Positions 7,870 to 14,840 of a DNA stretch of 35,234 nucleotides are shown here, one piece after another. A model generated the notes under the pieces. The model made no database searches. It was not told the origin of the DNA and was given only the letters and a program-made list of their open reading frames with translations. The translations under genes and the position numbers were made by a program. This stretch comes from an uncultured Clostridia bacterium. GTDB lineage: Bacteria; Bacillota; Clostridia; Christensenellales; Borkfalkiaceae. Numbering within the stretch: the stretch's first letter is position 1; every line of letters starts with the position of its first letter. The stretch covers positions 1 through 35,234 of the forward strand of contig CANQHV010000011.1 in the NCBI GenBank assembly GCA_947624005.1, written 5' to 3'.

Positions 7870-7898
7870 ATTATAGCACGCTTTTTTTTACTTTTCAA
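7870..7898 (-). promoter_or_regulatory. Promoter placing the RNA start at the ispE start codon
   Basis: On the minus strand: TTGAAA (7893-7898), 17 bp, TATAAT (7870-7875), then six bases, then the ATG at 7863. With a normal discriminator length, +1 is the A of ATG, giving a leaderless mRNA. Confidence 0.7.
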
Positions 7899-7915
7899 TC
7901 TTTTGAATAAACTTT

Positions 7916-7948
7916 GCGCGCCGCGCGGTTATTTACCGCGCGGCGCGC
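7916..7948 (-). terminator. Hairpin after the SipL-like gene
   Basis: Perfect 14-bp arms (7916-7929 and 7935-7948). It separates the SipL-like gene from the ispE promoter. Confidence 0.65.
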
Positions 7949-7959
7949 CCTTTCGGTTT

Positions 7960-9420
7960 TCAGATTTTTCTGTAAACTACTATTCGTTCGTCGCCCGTGA
8001 GCGGAAAACTCATATCGGGGTTCGACTTTTCGATATCGGCGGGGTCGGACGAAAGTTTTTTCGCCGTTTCCCACAAGCCGTCGCCCGCCGTCGGAAGATA
8101 CACCGAAATCGCGGCGTTCCGACAGGGCTTTTCGTCGCCCTCCGACGCGTCCGAAATATACGAAATCTTTTTTACCTCGCGTTCCGCGGCGGTGATTTTA
8201 AGTACCGCTTCCGCCTCGCACTCGCCCTCGGCGCGCTGGCGTATGGCAAGCCCGCACGCGGCGACCGTGAGTTCAGCCGTCCGCACGTCGCACGAAAGTT
8301 CGACCGAAAACGGCAGACTTACCTCGGTCGCGCGTATTTCGCCGCTCTGCTCGTACACAAGTACGGCGTACAGCGCGCCCTCTATGCCCTTTTCGTTTGC
8401 CGACCAGTCGGCGCGCGGCAGAGCCGCCGCCAAAAACGTACAGCCGTAATCGAGCTTCGCCTTGGTCGCGCACAGCCCCGAAATCCTTTCGGAAAAGTTT
8501 TTAATGCCTGCGCAGGGCGCACATTCCTCTTCGGCAAAGGTCAAATTAAGCTCTTTTTCGGTGGAAAAGGCGTCGCTTACTACGGTTGTGACTTCTTCGT
8601 CGTAAAACAGCCCCTCGAACCTTATGCCTGCGGAAAAGTCCACGCCGCAACTGCCGCGTTCTTCGTCCACTTTGGCGTTTACCGTAAGTTCCTTTATTTC
8701 GGCGCGGCATAGAGCGGTACGCGCCAGCACCGCCTCGTCGCAGGCGATTTCGCATTTATACGTTATAATTCTGTCAAGCGCGACGGGATTCGAGGCGCGC
8801 AGGGCGAGCATCGAAAGATATATTTCGCCCGAAATTTCCACCGCGCCCGCTTTTGCTACGCACTCGGTGACAGCCGCGCTTGCCGAGGGGATAAGCACGT
8901 CGTTTGCGTTGCAGTCGAAGTCGTCCTCGACCTCGCTTTCGCCCGAAAAAAGCGTTGCGGTAAGCATTTTCGCCTGTTCGGTTTTGCAGATTGCGCCGTC
9001 GAGCGCGGTCGCAAAGCTTCTCGCCGCCGCGCCGAATACCTCTATAGACGCGCCCACGACTACCGCCACGGTATGCGAGGAGCCGTCTTTTTTAATCTGC
9101 GTGCGCTCGCATTTAAGGGCGCAAAGAGCGCGGTGGGCGGGGGCGAGTTCTTCACCGTCGGAATAATGGGAAAATTCCGCGCCTTTCTGCACGCGGCACA
9201 GTTTCCCGTCGCCGTCGGCATAGACGGCCGTGCATATAAGTCTGCCCGAATAATTTACTCTGCCCGACGATACTTCGCACGAATTAAGGCTGACCTGCGG
9301 AAACACCGCGAGAATTTCGCCCGCCTCGCTTGCGGAAAATTTTATTTCTACGATTGACTGCGACGTGAGCGCGCAGATTCTGCGCGTGTACGTCGCGCTG
9401 CCGAATTGGGTTTTCAACAT
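7960..9420 (-). CDS. SipL-like spore protein: DUF3794 repeats plus C-terminal LysM
   Basis: A 486-aa protein starting after GGAGG. Its body consists of repeated beta-rich units of about 130 residues with phrases such as ILAVFPQVSLNSCEVSSGRVNYSGRL and VEISGEIYLSMLALRA, matching DUF3794. The last 50 residues (ISVYLPTAGDGLWETAKKL ... PLTGDERIVVYRK) are a divergent LysM domain. This is the layout of SipL, the clostridial partner of SpoIVA in attaching the spore coat to the forespore. In known SipL the LysM domain contacts SpoIVA. The position beside veg and ispE agrees with this. SpoIVA itself is not in the window, so the sporulation role is inferred from architecture and context. Confidence 0.75.
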   Translation of the reverse strand: MLKTQFGSATYTRRICALTSQSIVEIKFSASEAGEILAVFPQVSLNSCEVSSGRVNYSGRLICTAVYADGDGKLCRVQKGAEFSHYSDGEELAPAHRALCALKCERTQIKKDGSSHTVAVVVGASIEVFGAAARSFATALDGAICKTEQAKMLTATLFSGESEVEDDFDCNANDVLIPSASAAVTECVAKAGAVEISGEIYLSMLALRASNPVALDRIITYKCEIACDEAVLARTALCRAEIKELTVNAKVDEERGSCGVDFSAGIRFEGLFYDEEVTTVVSDAFSTEKELNLTFAEEECAPCAGIKNFSERISGLCATKAKLDYGCTFLAAALPRADWSANEKGIEGALYAVLVYEQSGEIRATEVSLPFSVELSCDVRTAELTVAACGLAIRQRAEGECEAEAVLKITAAEREVKKISYISDASEGDEKPCRNAAISVYLPTAGDGLWETAKKLSSDPADIEKSNPDMSFPLTGDERIVVYRKI

Positions 9421-9474
9421 ACAAACCTCCGTTTTTACATTGTATTGTATGTCGGCTTTTCGGCGATTATTACG

Positions 9475-9723
9475 CTATTTTGCCAATCTTTCCTCGATTT
9501 TTACCCTGCCGCACAGAATTTCGGAATAGGAATACGCCGTTTTGCCCAAAAAATTTTTGTCGTCGGGCGCGACGGTGAAAAGCGACGGGTACACCCCGGA
9601 TATAAACGCGGGAAAGGTGACGAATTTGTTTCTGCCGAGGTTAAGCCTTACCGTAACGGGCTTTGAAAGCAACGCCGAAATTTTTTCTTTTACCGAATTA
9701 ATGGTGATATTCACTTTAATCAT
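9475..9723 (-). CDS. veg: Veg family protein (DUF1021)
   Basis: A small SH3-like protein, 82 aa from the chosen ATG at 9723 (MIKVNITINSVKEKISALL). A TTG 36 bases further upstream would add 12 unlikely residues. Features matching Veg are VTVRLNLGRNKFVTFPAFISGVYPSLFTV and the end TAYSYSEILCGRVKI. In Bacillus subtilis, Veg stimulates biofilm matrix genes, and veg lies close to ispE there too. It ends with TAG, showing that TAG is an ordinary stop codon in this genome. The SD (AAAAGG) is rather distant from the ATG. Confidence 0.85.
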   Translation of the reverse strand: MIKVNITINSVKEKISALLSKPVTVRLNLGRNKFVTFPAFISGVYPSLFTVAPDDKNFLGKTAYSYSEILCGRVKIEERLAK

Positions 9724-9760
9724 ACTATTATTTTTACCTTTTATGGAAAAAATATGCAAA

Positions 9761-9790
9761 GCGGCGCGGGCTTGAAAAAGCCCGCGCCGC
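9761..9790 (-). terminator. Terminator after the zinc-ribbon gene
   Basis: Perfect 13-bp stem (9761-9773 and 9778-9790) with a four-base loop, followed on the minus strand by a broken T-rich stretch. Confidence 0.6.
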
Positions 9791-9806
9791 GAAAAAAAAC
9801 GGTATT

Positions 9807-10316
9807 TTAAAACAGGTCGTCGTCCTCGTCGTCCTCATCGTCGTCTTCGTCGTCCTCATCGTCGTCGTCAAGACCGTCTACGTCGAGGTCGTCGAGTTCG
9901 TCGTCCAACTCGTCGCCGCCTTCGTAAATTTCGTCCTCTTCGTCCTTGTCGCCGAACTCTTCTTCGAGTTCTTCCGCGACCTCTTCGTCAACTTTAAGGT
10001 CGTCTTCGTCCTCGTCCTCGTCGAGGTAATTTTTCCATTCCTCGTCTTTGTCCATATCGACTTCTTCCTCTTCGTTGTACTCCTCGCGCTCCTTTTTGCA
10101 CGCCTCGCACATCGTGTCGCCGTAGGGCATCATATTGACGCCGCAGACGGGGCAAAGTTCTTCGTTTGCGTCAAGCTCTTCGTAGTCCTCTTCGTCGAGG
10201 TCGGCAAACTGCAATTTGCCGCCCTTCATTTCCGCAAGGCAGACGTCGCAATATTCCTGTTTGTCGCCGTCGATGTAGTTAAGCTCGCACCTCGGACATT
10301 TCACATATCTTACCAT
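9807..10316 (-). CDS. Zinc-ribbon protein with a long Asp/Glu tail
   Basis: About 169 aa from the internal start MVRYVKCPRCELNY, preferred because the zinc ribbon begins at once; an upstream ATG would add eight residues. Two CxxC pairs occur first (CPRC ... CDVC), then a second set (CPVC ... CEAC), consistent with two small zinc ribbons. From residue about 90 to the end the protein is almost entirely Asp and Glu, finishing with runs of D/E and LF. The DNA of the tail is a degenerate GAC/GAG/GAA triplet repeat. The tail may mimic nucleic acid or bind basic partners, but nothing proves it. The gene stands alone between two hairpins. Confidence 0.8.
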   Translation of the reverse strand: MVRYVKCPRCELNYIDGDKQEYCDVCLAEMKGGKLQFADLDEEDYEELDANEELCPVCGVNMMPYGDTMCEACKKEREEYNEEEEVDMDKDEEWKNYLDEDEDEDDLKVDEEVAEELEEEFGDKDEEDEIYEGGDELDDELDDLDVDGLDDDDEDDEDDDEDDEDDDLF

Positions 10317-10366
10317 ATATTCTCCCGCCCCGAAAGGCATTTTATCTATATATAATTTTTGCTAAC

Positions 10367-10395
10367 ATTATATTAATATTTATCCGATTTGTAAA
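10367..10395 (-). promoter_or_regulatory. Promoter of the zinc-ribbon gene
   Basis: On the minus strand: TTTACA (10390-10395), 17 bp, TATAAT (10367-10372), about 45 bp before the start codon. Confidence 0.75.
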
Positions 10396-10445
10396 CTGTT
10401 TTGACAAATAATTTGCGCGCCTTTTACAAATTTTTTGTATACTTT

Positions 10446-10503
10446 GCCGAAGCGGGTTAAAATACGGCGGCGCCTTACCCGTAAATCGGCGGTTTTTTTG
10501 TCT
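10446..10503 (+). other. Plus-strand structured segment ending in T7
   Basis: GCCGA (10446-10450) can pair with TCGGC (10486-10490), and CGGGT with ACCCG inside it; the segment then runs into GGTTTTTTT. A TATACT lies just upstream (10438-10443) but no good -35 box is at the right distance. It may be a small RNA or a leftover terminator; no plus-strand gene is nearby. Confidence 0.3.
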
Positions 10504-10513
10504 TTACGGCATT

Positions 10514-10551
10514 AAAAGCCGCCCCGCGCCTTTCGGCGCGGGGCGGCTTTT
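10514..10551 (-). terminator. Terminator after the BspA-like lipoprotein gene
   Basis: Perfect 17-bp stem (10514-10530 and 10535-10551) with A-run and T-run at the two ends and a TTTC loop. Confidence 0.8.
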
Positions 10552-10557
10552 AAAACG

Positions 10558-11769
10558 TTATCTCTTCCAGAAAAACCAACGGTATAAGCCCGACAGGTTT
10601 TCGGCGTTTTTCAAGGGGTCGGAAAGGGTTACGCGCTCGGAATACGACATATCGCCGTATTCCGAAACCTCCCACCCCTCGGCGTTTTCGAACACCGCCT
10701 CTTTAAGCGACGGACAGTACGAAAACGCGCCGTAGCCTATATCTTTCAAGCCGTAAGGCAGGGTTAAACTTTCAAGCGACACGCAGCCCCCGAACGCGCT
10801 TTCGCCTATTCGGGTTACGCCGCCCAAACCGACGTTTTTAAGATTTACGCAGTTCCAGAACGCGCAATCGCCTATTTCCGCCGCCTTGCCCATATTCACG
10901 CTTTTTACCGAAGTACAGCCGCAAAAGGCGAAATCCGCTATTTTTTCTACCCCGTCGGGTATTTCGAGCGCGCTTACAAGCTCGCCGCGAACGTACAGAT
11001 TGCCCGCATAGTACAGAGGATTGGAATATATGTCGCCGCGCCCGAAATTCATGCCGCACCACGCGGCGATATCGTTTATGTACACCCCGTCGAGCGACGT
11101 ACAGCCCCGAAACGCATCGGTGCCTGTTTTTGTCACGCTTTCGGGAACGGTCAGACTTACAAGCGACGTACAGTCCACGAACGCGCCGTCGCCTATCCGT
11201 TCCACCCTTTCGCCGCCTATTATGCCGGGGATTATAACCGCGCCCTTGTAAGGCGCGCCGTCGTTTACCGAGCCGTGCGAAAAGTCGAGGCTTTGCGCAA
11301 GAGTCAAACCGCACTCCGCGCACACGGGGAAGGCGGGGTCGGCGACGGTGTGCCCCGTCGCGGCAATAACCTCTCTTTCGGCTTTTCCGCACTCGCATAC
11401 CCGACTTTTTAATCCCGCCGTAAGGCAAGAGGGCGGCGAAACTTCCCACTCGCCGTATTCGCACCGGTGCTTTGCGCACACATAGACGCCGCCGTCTGTT
11501 TTCAGAACGTAGTTTTTAAGCGTGCCTACGGCGTTGCCGTCCGAAAAAAGCGTGACTTTTCCGCCGTCGTATGTAAGTTTTCCCGTCTTAAAGTTTGAAG
11601 ACGTAAACCCGTTCCCGTCAATCACAAAATAATCGTCCGCGACGTATTCGCCCGTTTCGGGCAGGTAGCGGCAGTATCTGCCCGAAAAATCTCCGCTTTT
11701 GCCGCAGGCGGCGAACGCGCATATACATAACGTAAGAATAAAAAGCGCAAGCGAGAACTTGCTTTTCAC
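10558..11769 (-). CDS. Lipoprotein with BspA-type (LRR_5) leucine-rich repeats
   Basis: The chosen start is the GTG at 11769, five bases after AAGGAG. The longer frame upstream runs through the leader's terminator hairpin and cannot be real. The protein is about 403 aa. The signal peptide KSKFSLALFILTLCICAFAAC ends in a lipobox cysteine. A cysteine-containing middle part (CEYGEWEVSPPSC ... CECGKAEREVIAATGHT) resembles small modules often found in gut Firmicute surface proteins. From about residue 180, BspA repeats follow: IGDGAFVDCTSLVSLTVPES, ADFAFCGCTSVKSVNMGKA, IGESAFGGCVSLESLTLP and IGYGAFSYCPSLKEAVF. Such repeats often bind host or matrix proteins. It shares its structured 5' leader type with the 1103-aa surface protein. 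Confidence 0.88.
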   Translation of the reverse strand: MKSKFSLALFILTLCICAFAACGKSGDFSGRYCRYLPETGEYVADDYFVIDGNGFTSSNFKTGKLTYDGGKVTLFSDGNAVGTLKNYVLKTDGGVYVCAKHRCEYGEWEVSPPSCLTAGLKSRVCECGKAEREVIAATGHTVADPAFPVCAECGLTLAQSLDFSHGSVNDGAPYKGAVIIPGIIGGERVERIGDGAFVDCTSLVSLTVPESVTKTGTDAFRGCTSLDGVYINDIAAWCGMNFGRGDIYSNPLYYAGNLYVRGELVSALEIPDGVEKIADFAFCGCTSVKSVNMGKAAEIGDCAFWNCVNLKNVGLGGVTRIGESAFGGCVSLESLTLPYGLKDIGYGAFSYCPSLKEAVFENAEGWEVSEYGDMSYSERVTLSDPLKNAENLSGLYRWFFWKR

Positions 11770-11787
11770 TCTTTCTCCTTCCGTGCG

Positions 11788-11961
11788 GTAAAAAAATAAG
11801 GTGTGTTCCCGAAAGAACACACCGCACAGTATCTCTCTCGGTTACCACACCACTACAACAATGAAAAACTTCTTGCTTGAAAAATTCAATTGTCAAGAGA
11901 TACACAATGCCAGATTGTGTATTTCCAAGCAATTTTATTCTTTTGTAGTAATGTGGTAGCT
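11788..11961 (-). promoter_or_regulatory. Structured leader RNA with terminator (copy 2), riboswitch-like
   Basis: On the minus strand the RNA starts near GCUACCACAU and again pairs this end with GUGUGGUAACC (11841-11851). The rest of the long stem differs in sequence from copy 1 but stays paired: ACUACAA with UUGUUGUAGU, and UUGCUUG with CAAGCAA. The hairpin CACAAUCU-GGC-AUUGUG is kept. GUAUCUCU (11896-11903) is complementary to AGAGAUAC (11829-11836) outside the stem. The terminator stem has compensatory changes relative to copy 1 (GUGUUC/GAACAC instead of GUACUC/GAGUAC). The changes that keep pairing argue for a functional RNA rather than a simple duplicated repeat. Confidence 0.75.
11790..11823 (-). 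terminator. Intrinsic terminator in the lipoprotein leader
   Basis: Nine-bp stem (11800-11808 and 11815-11823), loop UUUCGG, then UUAUUUUUUU on the minus strand, just before the AAGGAG of the lipoprotein gene. Confidence 0.8.
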
Positions 11962-11963
11962 AA

Positions 11964-11992
11964 AATATATCATAGCGGCGCGGAAATGTCAA
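11964..11992 (-). promoter_or_regulatory. Sigma-A promoter of the lipoprotein leader
   Basis: On the minus strand: TTGACA (11987-11992), 17 bp, TATATT (11964-11969); the start falls at the beginning of the structured leader, as in copy 1. Confidence 0.8.
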
Positions 11993-12032
11993 GGAATAAT
12001 CGGCTCGGGGCGGCGCGCGTTTTGCGGCGCAA

Positions 12033-12067
12033 AAAAATCGGCGGCGCTTTCTGCGCCGCCGATTTTT
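12033..12067 (-). terminator. Terminator after the 796-aa lipoprotein gene
   Basis: Perfect 15-bp stem (12033-12047 and 12053-12067) whose ends are A5 and T5, so it can act in both directions. Confidence 0.8.
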
Positions 12068-12075
12068 GTCGCTTT

Positions 12076-14466
12076 TTAATTTTTATCTTCCGTTCCGTCG
12101 TCTGCGGAAGTTTGCTCTTCTTCGGAAGCCTGCTCCGCACTTTCCTCGGGGGTTTGCTCCGCGGGTTGCTCCGCCTCTTCTTCGGCGGCTACGTCGCCGC
12201 CGTCGGCGTTTTCGGCGCTATCCGCGCTATCCGCGTCCATATCCGAGTAGACGTCGATATTTTTATCGTCGGTCGTATCGACGCGTATTCTGCGCACTCT
12301 TTGGGTGGGCGTGCTCTGCTTTTTATGAATTATAAGCCCCGCCGTCACGGCCGCCGCCGCGATTACTATAAGACCCGCGGCTATTATGCCTATTATAAAG
12401 CCCGCTTTCGCGCCCGAGGAAAGCCCCTCGAACCACGTGGGCTGTTTTTCGGGTTCGGTCGCCTTTTGCAGGTACGAGTCGGCTACGAAGTCCGCGTAAT
12501 CCTTTGCGTCCGCGTCGGACATTCTGCCGAGGGCGGTATAGTAATAATCGCGGGTATTTGCAAACACTTTTTCGCCGTTTATATCGCGGGTATCGTTAAA
12601 GTCTGCCCAATCGCCCGTGGCGGTTAAAAATTCGTTGTATTTTACGATTGTTTCGTCGGTGTAGCCCGAATCGCTTTCGGCGTAGTCCTCGACCCACTCT
12701 TTGAACTCTTCGTGGCGCGCCTTTATAAGCGTATCGTCCGCGCGGGTGACGTACGCGTACCTCAACGCCGTTTCGAGATTGCGGCAGGTTTCGGAATAGT
12801 CCTTTGAAAGTTCGGCGATTTTGCCGTCTTCGCCGTCGATTGAGTCGAAACGTTCGTTATAAGCTTTGAGTTCGGTGTTGTCCATAACCTTGCCCGACGA
12901 GTTGCGTAAATCGCACGCGCAGACGTAGGTGTATTGCGCGTCGTCGGAAATTTCGGTCGCATACAGCAGTTGACCGTCGAAAATTTCGGGAGAATACCAG
13001 CCGCTTGTCGCGTCTATGTCGAGAATAGCCGTCGCGATGTATTCGTTGCCCTCGTCGTCGGACGGCATACCCTGATAATCGCTTGCGCCGCCCTTATAAT
13101 TGACCCTTTTAATGCCGTCGCTTACAGAATAGTAAAGGTAATCGCCGTCAAGGGTCAGAACGGTTGCGCCCGTATCGCCCGTAATATAGTATTCGTGTTC
13201 GGGGTCGAGGTCGGCGTTGGACTGCGGGAGTTTGCCGCCCTCGGTTTTAAGATATTTTATGCCGTCGCTTTGCACCGAGAACACGCCCGAAAGCGCGCCC
13301 TCTTCCACAATATAGGTAAAGGACGACACGTCGGCGTCGCGGAGTATTCCGTTTTCGGTCGCGGGGTTGGGTTGAGCCGCGTCGGTAAAGCTTTCGTTCG
13401 CGAGCTTGTCCGCGGGAACCGAGGCGTCGCCCACCGACATAAGCACGGGGTGCGAATCGCCCGAGGACGTGCGCGTATAGAACAGCACGCCCGATTTATA
13501 AGCGCTTAAAGTATAAGTGTAGGGTTGGTTGCTTATGGGGTTTTCGGGGTCCGCGGGCAGGTTGAACTGCGTAAGTTCGCCCACGACCGCGCCTCTGCCG
13601 TCGAGTATAAGGTCGCCGCAGTTTAAATACACGGGGTCCTTTTCGGCGTCGTAACCGTCAACCTCGGAAAAGTCGTATTCGTTCTGAACGGTTTCGTCCG
13701 CGGTTACGCAGTAAACCTGATTATACGCGGTTTCTTCCCCGCCCTCGCTGAGTTTGGGTACGTTCATAGTGTAGTAAGCGCGGGCGTTCGAGCGGTTTTC
13801 GGTATCGAAAACAACCGACTGCACGTCGTAGGCAAGCAAGGTGTTTTCGCCCGTTTCGCAGTTTACCGAATGAAGGTTGCTTACGGACGTGCCCGTGCCG
13901 TAAAGGTCCTCGGACGTGGCGACGTACATAAGATATACCGTATCGCCCACCTCGGTAAAGGTATATTCGACCGAACTGTTTGTGCTGGTCGCTATGGGCG
14001 ACGAGGACGTGCCCGTGCCGTCGAGTTTTGTGCGGCGGAAGTCGAGCGACGTGCGGTTTACGTTACCGTCGGAGTCGCGCGTGGTCGAGGGTGAAGTGTA
14101 GTAAATATAGTCGCCGTATATGAACAGACCGCCGTTGCTGTTGCCCGAATACGCTATAAGGGGAACTACCGTCTGAACCGAGGAATAGTTGCGCGCGGCG
14201 AGGTCGGAACGGCTTATACGCATAATCGTGCCCTTTACGGGAACTCCCCAACTGTTGTCGGCGGTGTTTTCTTCGTCGCCGTTGATAAAGTAGATATAGT
14301 CGCCTTTACCTGCCGCAAAGCCGCCGTTCGAAGTTACCTCGCCCGAGGTATCGCCCGAAAGCGGGTCGGCTTTGAAATCTTTCGAACACGCCGAAACTAC
14401 GCACGCAAAGCATGCGAAAATTACTACGGCGATTAAGCATATAATTTTAGTGAAACCTTTGCGCAT
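12076..14466 (-). CDS. Two-ended lipoprotein: lipobox, beta-rich ectodomain, C-terminal TM and acidic tail
   Basis: A 796-aa protein. The signal peptide ends in the lipobox VVSAC (C27), predicting lipid anchoring. Residues 40-520 contain repeated short beta motifs such as GDYIYFINGDE, GDYIYYTSPS, GDYLYYSVSDGIKRVNYKGG and DGQLLYATEIS, like DUF5050-type propeller repeats. A helical stretch follows (about 540-660, many D, Y and E residues). A transmembrane helix (AGFIIGIIAAGLIVIAAAAV) is followed by basic residues and an 80-residue tail rich in Glu, Ala and Asp. A protein held at both ends is unusual; two other proteins in the window are similar. Function is unknown; a sensor or envelope scaffold is a guess. 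Confidence 0.8.
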   Translation of the reverse strand: MRKGFTKIICLIAVVIFACFACVVSACSKDFKADPLSGDTSGEVTSNGGFAAGKGDYIYFINGDEENTADNSWGVPVKGTIMRISRSDLAARNYSSVQTVVPLIAYSGNSNGGLFIYGDYIYYTSPSTTRDSDGNVNRTSLDFRRTKLDGTGTSSSPIATSTNSSVEYTFTEVGDTVYLMYVATSEDLYGTGTSVSNLHSVNCETGENTLLAYDVQSVVFDTENRSNARAYYTMNVPKLSEGGEETAYNQVYCVTADETVQNEYDFSEVDGYDAEKDPVYLNCGDLILDGRGAVVGELTQFNLPADPENPISNQPYTYTLSAYKSGVLFYTRTSSGDSHPVLMSVGDASVPADKLANESFTDAAQPNPATENGILRDADVSSFTYIVEEGALSGVFSVQSDGIKYLKTEGGKLPQSNADLDPEHEYYITGDTGATVLTLDGDYLYYSVSDGIKRVNYKGGASDYQGMPSDDEGNEYIATAILDIDATSGWYSPEIFDGQLLYATEISDDAQYTYVCACDLRNSSGKVMDNTELKAYNERFDSIDGEDGKIAELSKDYSETCRNLETALRYAYVTRADDTLIKARHEEFKEWVEDYAESDSGYTDETIVKYNEFLTATGDWADFNDTRDINGEKVFANTRDYYYTALGRMSDADAKDYADFVADSYLQKATEPEKQPTWFEGLSSGAKAGFIIGIIAAGLIVIAAAAVTAGLIIHKKQSTPTQRVRRIRVDTTDDKNIDVYSDMDADSADSAENADGGDVAAEEEAEQPAEQTPEESAEQASEEEQTSADDGTEDKN

Positions 14467-14487
14467 ATTTAAAAAACTCCGTTTTCA

Positions 14488-14516
14488 ATTATATACCAAA
14501 CGTAAACTTTAATCAA
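14488..14516 (-). promoter_or_regulatory. Promoter of the 796-aa lipoprotein gene
   Basis: On the minus strand: TTGATT (14511-14516), 17 bp, TATAAT (14488-14493), about 22 bp before the start codon. Confidence 0.8.
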
Positions 14517-14565
14517 TAAAAAACGCCTTTATTTTAGCAAAAAAATACGCAAGGAGGCAATTGCT

Positions 14566-14793
14566 ACGGAAAAATTCGCACTTTTGAATCTACTTAAAGC
14601 CATAGGCGCGCTCGGCGGCGGTACGGCGCAGGGCGACGGGCAAAGCCCGAACGCGGAAAAGACTGACTCTCCTCCCTCCTCCGCCCCGCCGTATTTCGAG
14701 CCGCAAACTCCCGCCGAAAACGGAAGTTACAATTTTATGCAGAAAATTTTAGAGCGGCACGAAGAGATTTCGAACAGAATAAAGCGGCGCTGA
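14566..14793 (+). CDS. Small plus-strand protein with an apparent ACG start
   Basis: A perfect AAGGAGG (14551-14557) is followed after eight bases by ACG GAA AAA TTC GCA, in frame with an open stretch to the TGA at 14791-14793. No ATG or GTG lies near, and the first TTG in frame (14584) is 26 bases from the SD. From ACG the protein has 75 residues: (M)EKFALLNLLKAIGALGGG, a Pro/Ser-rich middle (DSPPSSAPPYFEPQTP) and a helical basic end NFMQKILERHEEISNRIKRR. Either the gene uses ACG or an ATG was changed by mutation or read error. I do not recognise the function. Confidence 0.6.
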   Translation, partial: TEKFALLNLLKAIGALGGGTAQGDGQSPNAEKTDSPPSSAPPYFEPQTPAENGSYNFMQKILERHEEISNRIKRR

Positions 14794-14811
14794 AACGCGC
14801 GCAAAACAAAA

Positions 14812-14831
14812 CCCGCCGCGGTCGCGGCGGG
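14812..14831. terminator. Hairpin between the small plus-strand gene and the phosphofructokinase gene
   Basis: CCCGCCGCG pairs with CGCGGCGGG around two bases; on the minus strand it is followed by GGGTTTTGTTTT-like sequence. It can serve both converging genes. Confidence 0.65.
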
Positions 14832-14840
14832 CTTTCGGAA

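Noticed and set aside
11770-11820. N-terminal extension of the BspA-like lipoprotein
   Set aside because: These codons are the leader's terminator hairpin and SD; the GTG at 11769 gives a proper SD spacing and lipoprotein signal.
3603-11961. The two leaders as a MITE or invertible promoter
   Set aside because: Both have the same orientation and the same fixed distance to promoter, terminator and gene start, and stem changes are compensatory. No target-site duplication or recombinase is seen. Not fully excluded.
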